Positions 8,382-17,037 of a DNA stretch of 64,000 nt are shown here, piece after piece. Each line of letters opens with the position of its first letter. Within the stretch, counting starts at the first letter, position 1. This stretch comes from Sedimenticola_A sp040506895. GTDB lineage: Bacteria > Pseudomonadota > Gammaproteobacteria > Chromatiales > Chromatiaceae. A program made the position numbers and the translations under genes. The stretch is taken from the NCBI GenBank assembly GCA_040506895.1, contig JBEVVY010000001.1, positions 310,001 through 374,000 on the forward strand. The letters are read 5' to 3'. Below the pieces are notes generated by a model. The model made no database searches. It saw only the letters and a program-made list of their open reading frames with translations, and was not told the DNA's origin.

Positions 8382-9596
8382 ATGTCTGCCAGGGTGATCC
8401 GCTGGTTCACGCTACTGGCCGCTCTGTTTTCGAGTGGCCAGGGGTACGCCCTGCCTCCATTACAGCTGTTCGTGGAGATCACCCCACCCGGTGGTGTGCT
8501 CAAAGTGCCCCCAGGACGATATGCGGGGCCGGTGGTTGTCGAACGGCCGATCACCATCGAAGGGGGTGGCCGGGCGATCCTGGATGGCGAAGGCCAGGGC
8601 ACGGTGCTGAGCGTACTGGCGGACGGGGTAACCGTGCGCGGACTGCAGATCGTCAACTCCGGGAGCTCCCACGACCAGGTGGATGCGGGCATCCTGGTGG
8701 CTGCCGACAACACCCTGATCGAGAATAACCGGATAGAACGGACACTGTTCGGTATCCACCTCAAGAAGGCCAACGACAACACCATCCGCAACAACACCAT
8801 CTCTTCCATGGGGGATATACCGAGCCTCAGGGGAGAGGGGGTGCGCATGTGGTACAGCGAGGGCAACCTGGTCGAGGGAAACCACATCAGCACGGTACGC
8901 GACCTGGTGATCTCCAATTCAGCCGGGAACCGGTTTATCGGCAACACCATCAGCGACAGCCGGATTGCCATGGAGTTCGTCTTCTCGCCCTACAACCTGG
9001 TGCAGGGCAACCGGGTCGAGGACAACTCCACCGGGGTGGTGGTGATCTACTCCGATGAACTGGAGATATTGGACAACCGTTTCGCCCACCTGCGCAGCAT
9101 CTCCGGGTCTGCCGTCTCCATCAAGGGCAGTTCCAAGGCGGTCATCAGCGAAAACCTGTTTCTCCACTGTGCCATCGGGCTGGTGGCCAATGCACCGATT
9201 CACCCGGAGCATGTGTTCCGCCTTCAGGGAAACCGCTTTGTCTATAACGATGTGGCCATGTACTTCTACGGTGAGAAGGGTGGGCACGTGATCCATGACA
9301 ACCAGTTCGAGGGGAATTTCACCGATGTGCTGGTGAGTGCATCCTCCAGTGCCCTGCACAATGACTGGCAGGGGAACTACTGGGACAACTACCGGGGGTT
9401 TGATCGTGACAGGGATGGATTCGGCGACGAACCTTATAATATGTATATCTACTCCGACAGGCTCTGGATGGATCGTCCGCTGACACGTTTCTTCCGGGGA
9501 TCGCCCGGCCTGGAGGTGTACGACTTCGTTGAGCGACTTGCCCCTTTCTCCCCTCCGGAGCTCATTCTCACCGATCCCAGGCCACGTGTACCCTGA
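8382..9596 (+). CDS. nosD: NosD-like periplasmic parallel beta-helix protein
   Basis: This 404-residue secreted protein has a signal peptide (about residues 1-26) followed by repeated beta-helix turns of the NosD/CASH type. Typical rungs include DNTLIENNRIERTLFGIHL and NLVQGNRVEDNSTGVVVIY. The C-terminal segment NYWDNYRGFDRDRDGFGDEPY is characteristic of NosD, the periplasmic protein required with NosF and NosY for copper/sulfur maturation of nitrous oxide reductase. The ATG at 8382 follows a strong GGAGGAGGG site. nosZ, nosF and nosY are not in the window, so its partner must lie elsewhere or its role differs. Confidence 0.85.
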   Translation: MSARVIRWFTLLAALFSSGQGYALPPLQLFVEITPPGGVLKVPPGRYAGPVVVERPITIEGGGRAILDGEGQGTVLSVLADGVTVRGLQIVNSGSSHDQVDAGILVAADNTLIENNRIERTLFGIHLKKANDNTIRNNTISSMGDIPSLRGEGVRMWYSEGNLVEGNHISTVRDLVISNSAGNRFIGNTISDSRIAMEFVFSPYNLVQGNRVEDNSTGVVVIYSDELEILDNRFAHLRSISGSAVSIKGSSKAVISENLFLHCAIGLVANAPIHPEHVFRLQGNRFVYNDVAMYFYGEKGGHVIHDNQFEGNFTDVLVSASSSALHNDWQGNYWDNYRGFDRDRDGFGDEPYNMYIYSDRLWMDRPLTRFFRGSPGLEVYDFVERLAPFSPPELILTDPRPRVP

Positions 9597-9883
9597 GTGC
9601 GTTATAAGAACAGCGTTCCTTTTTTCTCCTCTTACTCGTCGTCACCGGAAATTATGGCGGTAAAAGAATGTCTTGGTTGACATCGGGGTTGACGGATGGA
9701 GAGAATATTAGATTGCTGTGAAAAACTGAAGAACCGCTCTGGGTGCCCGCCTCAGCAGCTGACCATCTGCAACATGGTCGAGTCCGTATCGCACAGAAGA
9801 AGTAGATTACTGTTCCCATTCGGACCCGCAACGGGTACCTGATTCAGGTGTAAAGAATAAGATTTATTTTTTTGGAGTAGGCT

Positions 9884-11650
9884 GTGAACTGGTTTCTAGA
9901 TATTTGGACGAGCATACCCGGGCGCTTCACGCCCTTTTTCTCCTGGATCGGGGAGTTACGCGACAAGAACGTTCTCAAGGCAGATATCATCGCCGGTATC
10001 ACCGTGGCGCTGGTTCTGGTTCCCCAGTCCATGGCCTATGCACAGCTGGCCGGTCTGCCCGCCTACTACGGTCTCTATGCCTCCTTCCTGCCACCCATGG
10101 TGGCCGCCCTGTTCGGATCGTCACGCCAGCTGGCCACCGGCCCGGTCGCGATGGTCTCGCTGATGACCGCAACGGCGCTTGCGCCCATCGCATCCCAGGG
10201 GGGAGACGGTTTCCTGATCTATGCGCTGATCCTCTCGTTGATGGTCGGTGTATTCCAGGTGGCGCTGGGTCTGCTGCGCCTCGGTGTGCTGGTCGATCTG
10301 CTCTCCCACCCGGTGGTGGTCGGCTTCACCAACGCCGGTGCCATCATCATCGCCACCTCCCAGCTGAACAAGGTGTTCGGTGTTCCCAAGGGTGCCGGTG
10401 AGGAACACTACATGTCGGTCTACAACACGGTGCTTACTGCGCTGGAAAGCACTCACATGCCGACGCTCTACATGTCGATTCTCGCCATCGGTATCATGGT
10501 GGTTCTCAAGAAGTACCTGCCGAAGGTACCCAACGTGCTGGTGGCGGTCGTTGTCACCACGGTTCTGGCCTGGTACACCGGTTTTGCCGAGAACGGCGGT
10601 AAAGTGGTGGGCGATATCCCACAGGGACTGCCCCCCATCACCATCCCCACCGCGTTTGATATGGATATCGTGATCTCACTGATCTCCTACGCCATCATCA
10701 TCTCCCTGGTGGGTTTCATGGAGGCGATCGCCATCGCCAAGGCCATGGCGGCGAAGACCAAGCAGCGCCTGGACGCCAACCAGGAACTGGTGGGGCAGGG
10801 CCTCTCCAACCTGACCTCCGGATTGTTCTCCGGTTACCCGGTCTCCGGCTCCTTCTCCCGTTCGGCGGTAAACATCAACGCGGGCGCCATCACCGGTTTC
10901 TCCTCGGTCGTCACCGGCCTGGTGGTTGCACTCACCCTGCTGCTGTTGACCCCGCTGCTCTACCATCTGCCCCTGGCCACCCTGGCCTCGGTGATCATCC
11001 TGGCCGTGGCCAACCTGGTGAAGTTCAAGCCGATTGTCCATGCCTGGAAGGCCGAGCCCCACGACGGTATCACAGCGGTGATCACCTTCGTGCTGACGCT
11101 CTACATTGCCCCGCACATCGAGTACGGCATCCTGGTCGGCGTGGTGCTCTCCATCATCCTTTTCGTGATCCGTTTCATGCGTCCCCGTGTCGCCGAGCTC
11201 TCACGCTATGAAGATGGCACCATGCGTGATATCACCGTGTTCCCTGAACTGCAGGTGAGCGACAAGATTGCCCTGATCCGTTTCGACGGTTCTCTCTTCT
11301 TCGCTAACGCCAGCTACTTCGAGTTCAAGGTACTGGAGGTCATGTCCAAGCGTCCGGATCTGAAGTACATCATCCTGGATGGCGAGGGTATCAACCAGAT
11401 CGACTCCTCGGGAGAGGAGGTGCTGGGCCAGGTGGCGGACCGCCTGAAACAGAACGGCGTGACCCTGGTGGTGGCCCGTATGAAGCGCCAGTTCATGCAG
11501 GCCCTGAGGCGTACCGGGCTCGATCAGGAGATCGGCGAGGGTAACTTCTTCTCCCGTGTCACCTATGCCCTGGACTATGTCTGGGACAGCCTGGGCGACG
11601 AGTACGATCGTACCAACTGCCCGCTGCGCAGGCAGTCACAGTCCACCTAG
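9884..11650 (+). CDS. SulP-family anion permease with STAS domain
   Basis: This 588-residue inner-membrane transporter of the SulP (SLC26) family carries an N-terminal sulfate-transporter motif with VALVLVPQSMAYAQLAGLPA, about 10-14 hydrophobic segments up to residue 430, and a C-terminal STAS domain (about 440-560). Substrates in the family include sulfate, bicarbonate and other anions; the sequence alone does not decide. In a sulfur-oxidising autotroph sulfate or bicarbonate transport are both plausible, and the convergent neighbour resembles a carbonic anhydrase. The start is GTG at 9884 with GGAG (9874-9877) six bases before it. The gene ends just before a strong terminator. Confidence 0.93.
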   Translation: MNWFLDIWTSIPGRFTPFFSWIGELRDKNVLKADIIAGITVALVLVPQSMAYAQLAGLPAYYGLYASFLPPMVAALFGSSRQLATGPVAMVSLMTATALAPIASQGGDGFLIYALILSLMVGVFQVALGLLRLGVLVDLLSHPVVVGFTNAGAIIIATSQLNKVFGVPKGAGEEHYMSVYNTVLTALESTHMPTLYMSILAIGIMVVLKKYLPKVPNVLVAVVVTTVLAWYTGFAENGGKVVGDIPQGLPPITIPTAFDMDIVISLISYAIIISLVGFMEAIAIAKAMAAKTKQRLDANQELVGQGLSNLTSGLFSGYPVSGSFSRSAVNINAGAITGFSSVVTGLVVALTLLLLTPLLYHLPLATLASVIILAVANLVKFKPIVHAWKAEPHDGITAVITFVLTLYIAPHIEYGILVGVVLSIILFVIRFMRPRVAELSRYEDGTMRDITVFPELQVSDKIALIRFDGSLFFANASYFEFKVLEVMSKRPDLKYIILDGEGINQIDSSGEEVLGQVADRLKQNGVTLVVARMKRQFMQALRRTGLDQEIGEGNFFSRVTYALDYVWDSLGDEYDRTNCPLRRQSQST

Positions 11651-11660
11651 GCTCCAATAG

Positions 11661-11698
11661 AAAAGCCCCGCCTTCTTCTCGAAGGCGGGGCTTTTTTT
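11661..11698. terminator. Bidirectional intrinsic terminator
   Basis: A perfect stem pairs 11661-11675 (AAAAGCCCCGCCTTC) with 11681-11695 around a five-base loop, with A- and T-tracts on the outer sides. It lies between the convergent SulP and LCIB-like genes and should terminate both. Confidence 0.92.
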
Positions 11699-11715
11699 AT
11701 TCCCGAGGCGTTGTT

Positions 11716-12843
11716 TCAGTGCCCGGTAGTGATGATGACCTCCTTGGTCTTTTCCATCACCTCGATCGCTTCCTCCAGGTCGATCTTGTCCGGGTTGTCG
11801 GTGCTCTGGGCCTTGAGCGCCTCTGTCAGCTCTTCCTGCTCCAGGGTGAACTGTTTCCCGTCCATCGTCTGAATGTAAGCAGCCCAGGGCACGAACTTGG
11901 TGAGGGGGAAGATCTGTCCCGCCGCGGGGGAGATGTCGATATGCAGCCCCGAGATAAAGGCCAGGTTTTTCCCCTGGTAGTTCGGATCCTGGGCAATGGA
12001 CCTGTAGGTGCGGTCGAACTCGATCTGCGTGTTGGCCTGGGCCGCGGCCAGTGCAGGTGATTCGGAGGTGACAATATGGGGCATGGAGAGGACCAGGTTG
12101 TTCTCCATGTGATTCTTGTCCTCCAGTTGCGAGGAGATATTGCGCTTGTAGTGGAACAGGTCCGCGGTGAGCAAGTCGCTGATCGGGGTCGATTTACCCT
12201 CCTGCCACAACTCGTCCGGCAGTCGATCCCGCAACTGCCGATTCACCTTGAAAGCCTTGGATGTGCTGAACACCTGGAGGGGAGTGGGGGCGTCCAGGCT
12301 CTCCTCCTGCCGCAGCTTGTCCAGGTGGGGTACCAGGCCCTCCTCACGGTCCGGTCTCAACAACTGGTTGTCGATGACGACTGCGTCCACCCCGTTGATC
12401 TTTCTGAAGGCGATATTTTCAGCGGCAAACTGGTGCTCCCCCTGGTACCAGGAGTTGATACCGCAGATCTTGCCGCAGGTGGGTGTCGGTACATGGTCGT
12501 CCATCTGCAGGCGTCGATAGGTACCGAATGTTTTCGTATCAGGGTCGTAACCTACATGGCTCGCCTGGATGATCGCTACATCCCGTCCGTGGTGGGAGTG
12601 GGGGCCGTTGCGGTCGGTGGCTACGATGCCGCCCACACGGCCATGGTTGAACGGGAAGGTGCCGAAATGCTTGGCGATCAGGATGATGGGATAACCCTGG
12701 TTCTCATCTGAACAGAAGGCCCGGGAGGGCATGATCTTTCCCGCCTCGAAGCCGTAGGACTTGCACAGATTGTAGAAGCGGGGCACGAAGATGCTGTAGC
12801 GCATCAAAAAACCGTCGATACGGAAATCTCCCATGAAGGGCAT
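11716..12843 (-). CDS. LCIB-like protein, candidate beta/theta-type carbonic anhydrase
   Basis: This 375-residue cytoplasmic protein has no signal peptide. Its motif order matches, from memory, the algal limiting-CO2-inducible B (LCIB) family. Cys44 and Asp46 lie in FCSDENQ (compare Cys-x-Asp-Glu). An FGT-x-x-FN-x-G-x-x-GG pattern covers 60-72, a Ser-His-His patch lies at 83-85, a candidate ligand is His96 in ASHVGYD, and Cys123 and Cys127 lie in PTCGKICG. A C-terminal FISGLHID is followed by a PWAAYIQTMDGKQFTL segment, like the end of LCIB. LCIB proteins have a beta-carbonic-anhydrase-like fold with Cys-His-Cys zinc ligands. Start ATG 12843 has GGAG five bases upstream. The assignment is by motif recall only. 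Confidence 0.6.
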   Translation of the reverse strand: MPFMGDFRIDGFLMRYSIFVPRFYNLCKSYGFEAGKIMPSRAFCSDENQGYPIILIAKHFGTFPFNHGRVGGIVATDRNGPHSHHGRDVAIIQASHVGYDPDTKTFGTYRRLQMDDHVPTPTCGKICGINSWYQGEHQFAAENIAFRKINGVDAVVIDNQLLRPDREEGLVPHLDKLRQEESLDAPTPLQVFSTSKAFKVNRQLRDRLPDELWQEGKSTPISDLLTADLFHYKRNISSQLEDKNHMENNLVLSMPHIVTSESPALAAAQANTQIEFDRTYRSIAQDPNYQGKNLAFISGLHIDISPAAGQIFPLTKFVPWAAYIQTMDGKQFTLEQEELTEALKAQSTDNPDKIDLEEAIEVMEKTKEVIITTGH

Positions 12844-13076
12844 AGTGGCTCCTTTTATTCCTCTATTTTTATTGTATGAATTTCCCAATGATCTCTTTGT
12901 GACAAATGTTTCGCAAGTCTTGTCTTTTTCCCAGTTCATTCAGATATGGCTGGCCATACCGCGTTGAGATGATGAACTGTGATCCGTGATCGGATGATTC
13001 AATGCTCCAAGGCGTACTCAAATTCCTATTCCGGCTTATTTTCGAAATTTCAATTCCGATAAGCTAGACTGAGTCC

Positions 13077-15230
13077 ATGGATTCAGAGTCGATGTACCTG
13101 CTGTTGATCAGCATTCACGGATTGATTCGGGGTCATGATCTGGAACTGGGCCGGGATGCCGACACAGGAGGTCAGACCAAGTACGTGGTGGATCTCGCAA
13201 GGGCGCTTGCCCTGCGGGATGACGTGGCCCGGGTGGACCTCGTGACCCGACGCGTGGTGGACCCCGACGTACACGACGACTACGCGCTGCCTGTCGAAGA
13301 GCTTTCCGAAAAGGCAAGAATTGTCCGCATCGATGCGGGGCCAGAGGGTTATATCGCCAAGGAGGCGCTCTGGGATCACCTCGACAGCTTCATGGACAAC
13401 CTCCTCAACTGGCTCAACAGCCAGCCGCAAATGCCGGACCTGGTGCACAGCCACTATGCGGATGCGGGATACGTTGGGGTCAAACTCTCCAATCTCATCG
13501 GCGTTCCCCTGGTACATACCGGTCACTCTCTCGGTCGCGACAAGCGCCAGCGGCTGTTGGCCAAGGGACTGGAGCAGGAGGAGATCAACCTCCGTTACAA
13601 CATGGACCGCCGGGTGGATGCCGAGGAAGAGGTGCTGGCCAACGCCGACCTGGTGATCACTAGCACCCACAACGAGATCGAAGAGCAGTACGGCCTCTAC
13701 AACCACTACCGCCCCGACAGCATGGTGGTGGTTCCGCCAGGCACTGACCTGAGCCAGTTTCATCCCCCCGGACCCGGGGATACGGATCCCGAATTTTCCC
13801 AGACCATCGGCAGGTTTCTGGAAGAGCCCCGCAAGCCGATGGTGCTGGCACTCTCACGTCCCGATGAACGCAAGAACATCCTGGCCCTGATCGAGGCCTA
13901 CGGCGAGTCGCCCGAACTGCAGGAGCGTGCCAACCTGGTGATCGTTGCCGGTACCCGGGACGATATACGCGAGATGGACCGTGGGCCCCAGACGGTGCTC
14001 AAAAGCATGCTGCTGTTGATCGATCTCTACGATCTCTACGGCAAGGTGGCCATCCCGAAACAGCACCGGCCGGAGGAGGTTGAGCAGATCTACCGGCTTG
14101 CGGCCAATTCACGCGGGGTGTTCATCAATCCAGCCCTTACGGAGCCCTTCGGCCTGACGCTGCTCGAGGCGGCCGCTTCCGGCCTGCCCCTGGTGGCCAC
14201 CGAGAACGGTGGGCCGGTCGATATCATCGGTAACTGCAACAATGGTCTGCTGGTCGATCCGCTGGATAAAGAGGCCATGGTGGGGGCGATGCTGAGTATC
14301 CTGGAAGACCTGGAGTGCTGGCAGCGCTTCTCGCTCAACGGATTGGAGAAAGTCCGAGAGCAGTACTCCTGGGAGGCCCATGCGAAGAGCTACATGAAGC
14401 GTATCATGCAGCTCCCCAAGGGCTACAAGCCGATTCCCGAAGCCCAGCCCGCCAAAAGACCGATGCGCTACCGTGATCGCGCAATCTTTACCGATCTTGA
14501 TCAGAACCTGCTCGGTAACCTGGAGGGGTTGCAGCAGTTCAATTCAATGGTAAAGGACAATCGCAAGTGCGGAACCTTCGGTATCGCCACCGGTCGACGC
14601 CTGGATTCAGCATTGGCTGTATTGAAGAAACACGGTATTCCCAGGCCCGATGTGCTGATCACCAGCCTGGGCACAGAGATTCACTATGGTCAGAAACTGA
14701 CGGCAGATGATTTCTGGGCGGAGCACATCGATCACCTGTGGAAACCGCTTTCCGTACGGCGCCTGCTGGATGACCTGCCGGGCCTGGAACCGCAGCGCAA
14801 GTCGGAGCAGAACCGTTTCAAGATCGCCTACCACTTCGACGAGGCCGAAGCCCCGACGGTAGAGGAGATCAACGACCTGCTGCACAAGCGGGATCTGACC
14901 TGCAACGTGATCCACGCCTTTGGCCAGTACCTGGATATCGTGCCGGTACGTGCATCCAAGGGCCAGGCGCTGCGCTACGTGGCCCAGCGCTGGGGTATCC
15001 CGCTGGAGAATATCCTGGTGGCCGGCGGTTCCGGAGCGGACGAGGACATGATGCGTGGCAACACCATGGCGGTGGTAGTAGCCAACCGGCACCATGAAGA
15101 GCTCTCCAAGCTGGTGGACCAGGAGCGTATCTATTTCGCCAAGGAGGCCCATGCACTGGGTATCATCGAGGCGCTCAATCATTACGACTTTTTCAAAAGC
15201 TGCGATATTCCCGGTTCAGGGGCGGCTTGA
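13077..15230 (+). CDS. spsA: Sucrose-phosphate synthase (glycosyltransferase plus HAD-like domain)
   Basis: This 717-residue bifunctional-type enzyme makes sucrose 6-phosphate from UDP-glucose and fructose 6-phosphate. The N-terminal GT4 part begins with SIHGLIRGHDLELGRDADTGGQTKYV, shown here only as the start and end of the motif: HGLIRG and DTGGQTKYV. It includes the donor-site motif NPALTEPFGLTLLEAAASGLP. From about residue 465 a HAD-type sucrose-phosphatase-like domain follows (IFTDLDQNLLG, ending GGSGADEDMM). In cyanobacterial enzymes of the same length that domain is catalytically degenerate. Start ATG 13077 lacks a clear ribosome-binding site; ATG 13092 is an alternative. It heads a coupled operon with the phosphatase and the fructokinase. 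Confidence 0.92.
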   Translation: MDSESMYLLLISIHGLIRGHDLELGRDADTGGQTKYVVDLARALALRDDVARVDLVTRRVVDPDVHDDYALPVEELSEKARIVRIDAGPEGYIAKEALWDHLDSFMDNLLNWLNSQPQMPDLVHSHYADAGYVGVKLSNLIGVPLVHTGHSLGRDKRQRLLAKGLEQEEINLRYNMDRRVDAEEEVLANADLVITSTHNEIEEQYGLYNHYRPDSMVVVPPGTDLSQFHPPGPGDTDPEFSQTIGRFLEEPRKPMVLALSRPDERKNILALIEAYGESPELQERANLVIVAGTRDDIREMDRGPQTVLKSMLLLIDLYDLYGKVAIPKQHRPEEVEQIYRLAANSRGVFINPALTEPFGLTLLEAAASGLPLVATENGGPVDIIGNCNNGLLVDPLDKEAMVGAMLSILEDLECWQRFSLNGLEKVREQYSWEAHAKSYMKRIMQLPKGYKPIPEAQPAKRPMRYRDRAIFTDLDQNLLGNLEGLQQFNSMVKDNRKCGTFGIATGRRLDSALAVLKKHGIPRPDVLITSLGTEIHYGQKLTADDFWAEHIDHLWKPLSVRRLLDDLPGLEPQRKSEQNRFKIAYHFDEAEAPTVEEINDLLHKRDLTCNVIHAFGQYLDIVPVRASKGQALRYVAQRWGIPLENILVAGGSGADEDMMRGNTMAVVVANRHHEELSKLVDQERIYFAKEAHALGIIEALNHYDFFKSCDIPGSGAA

Positions 15231-16081
15231 TGAGACGACTGCTGATCTGTACCGATCTCGACCGTACCCTGATTCCCAACGGTGTACAGTCAGAGTCACC
15301 CCAGGCACGTCGTTTTTTTTCCGAGCTGGTTTCAGCACGTGAAGTGAAACTGGCCTATGTCAGCGGCCGCCACCGGGTCCTGGTGCAGCAGGCCATTGAT
15401 ATCTATAACCTGCCTCAGCCCGATTTCGTAATCGGTGATGTGGGCACAACCATTTATCGGCTGGAGAGCCCCGACAGGTGGCATCACGTCGAGGCCTGGG
15501 AGCGGGAGATAGGGGATGACTGGCACGGTTGTTCATACGATGATCTGAAAAGCCAGTTTTCCGATCTCAATGATCTCAGGCCCCAGGAAGCCTCCAAGCA
15601 GAATCGCTTCAAGCTCAGTTACTATGTGCCCATGCATGCCGATCGCAATCGACTTATGCAGGTAATGGCAGAGCGCCTGGAGAGGCTCGGTGTCAGGGCC
15701 AACATGATCTGGAGCGTGGATGAGCCTGCAGGCGTCGGACTGCTGGACCTGTTGCCACCCAGGGCATCCAAGCTGCATGCCGTGGAGTTCCTGATGGCGT
15801 CGCAGGGGTTCGATAACACAAACACGGTATTTGCCGGCGACAGTGGCAACGACATGGAGGTGCTGGTCAGTGGTGTGCCGTCCGTACTGGTGGCCAACAG
15901 CCAGTGGGATGTCAAGGAGATGGCCCTGCGGGGTGCAGATGCCAACGGCAACACGGACGCGATCTACATCGCGGAAGGGGGTGTCCTGGGTATGAACGGA
16001 AACTACTCTGCAGGTATTCTTGAAGGTGTGTCGCACTACCATCCGGGAATACTCAATGGTCTGCTGGAGATGGAGAGATGA
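15230..16081 (+). CDS. spp: Sucrose-6-phosphate phosphatase (HAD superfamily)
   Basis: This 283-residue HAD-type phosphatase hydrolyses sucrose 6-phosphate to sucrose. The nucleophile motif is CTDLDRTLIPNG near the N terminus, motif II is YVSGRHR, and the last motif is FAGDSGNDMEVL. The phrase KQNRFKLSYYV is shared with the HAD domain of the preceding synthase. Its ATG overlaps the synthase stop by one base (TGATG) and its own end overlaps the next start, so the three proteins are co-translated. All catalytic Asp residues are present, so this is probably the true phosphatase of the pathway. Confidence 0.92.
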   Translation: MRRLLICTDLDRTLIPNGVQSESPQARRFFSELVSAREVKLAYVSGRHRVLVQQAIDIYNLPQPDFVIGDVGTTIYRLESPDRWHHVEAWEREIGDDWHGCSYDDLKSQFSDLNDLRPQEASKQNRFKLSYYVPMHADRNRLMQVMAERLERLGVRANMIWSVDEPAGVGLLDLLPPRASKLHAVEFLMASQGFDNTNTVFAGDSGNDMEVLVSGVPSVLVANSQWDVKEMALRGADANGNTDAIYIAEGGVLGMNGNYSAGILEGVSHYHPGILNGLLEMER

Positions 16082-16959
16082 ATCCCCATTCCCTCTGCAT
16101 CTTTGGCGAGGTGCTGTTCGATATCTTTCCCGGAGATGAAAGGGTGCTCGGTGGAGCACCATTCAACGTGGCCTGGCACCTTCAGGCCTTTCAGGCCGAA
16201 CCGCTGTTCATCAGCCGTATCGGCAACGACCCCCTGGGCCGGGAAATCCGACGGAGAATGGAGCATTGGGGGATGGATGCTGCCGGTCTTCAACAGGATT
16301 CAACACACCCCACCGGCGAGGTGAAGATCACGCTTGCCGATGGCGAGCCGAGCTATGACATTGTCAACCACCGTGCCTATGACTACATAGATCGGGATGC
16401 GCTGCCACCCGTGGTGCCACAACTGATCTACCACGGCAGCCTGGCGCTCAGAAACGAGGTTTCCCGTAGTGCCCTTGCAGGTTTACGCTCCAGGGGCGAG
16501 AGCCAGGTGTTTCTGGACGTCAACCTGCGTCCGCCCTGGTGGCAACCGGATGAGGTATTGCAGATGGTTACCAATGCCCACTGGGTGAAGCTGAATGAGA
16601 ACGAACTGCTGGCGCTGTCAGACGGTGAGGGGGATCTCTATGAACTTGCCAGCCATTTTCAGCAGAAGCATGATCTGGATGGTCTTGTGGTTACCCGCGG
16701 CGGCGATGGGGCCTTTGCCATCGGCAAAGGGGGGCAGTTTGCTGAAATCGCGCCGCCAGAGGCGCTGAAGGTTGTGGATACCGTGGGGGCAGGGGATGCC
16801 TTCTCCTCGGTCCTTCTCCTGGGGCTCAGCCGGAACTGGCCGCTACAGCAGACACTGGAGCGGGCCCAGGGCTTTGCGTCTCAGCTGGTTGGTCAGCGAG
16901 GGGCAACGGTGGACAATCGGGAGTTTTACCAGCCCTTTATCGATCAGTGGTCCCTCTGA
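16078..16959 (+). CDS. Fructokinase, PfkB family
   Basis: This 293-residue ribokinase/PfkB-family sugar kinase is most likely a fructokinase by context. It has the N-terminal motif LGGAPFNVAWHLQAF, and the C-terminal catalytic signature DTVGAGDAFSS with the base Asp. The ATG overlaps the phosphatase stop by four bases (ATGA). Phosphorylating fructose released by amylosucrase would return carbon to fructose 6-phosphate, the synthase substrate, so it closes a sucrose cycle with its neighbours. The gene order matches that described for halotolerant methanotrophs. Confidence 0.88.
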   Translation: MNPHSLCIFGEVLFDIFPGDERVLGGAPFNVAWHLQAFQAEPLFISRIGNDPLGREIRRRMEHWGMDAAGLQQDSTHPTGEVKITLADGEPSYDIVNHRAYDYIDRDALPPVVPQLIYHGSLALRNEVSRSALAGLRSRGESQVFLDVNLRPPWWQPDEVLQMVTNAHWVKLNENELLALSDGEGDLYELASHFQQKHDLDGLVVTRGGDGAFAIGKGGQFAEIAPPEALKVVDTVGAGDAFSSVLLLGLSRNWPLQQTLERAQGFASQLVGQRGATVDNREFYQPFIDQWSL

Positions 16960-17037
16960 AAAGAATCTGTATCCCCTGTGTGGTGAATTGTTCTATTCTT
17001 TAGGTCACGGGCAACTGAGAAAAGAACAAACAGAACC

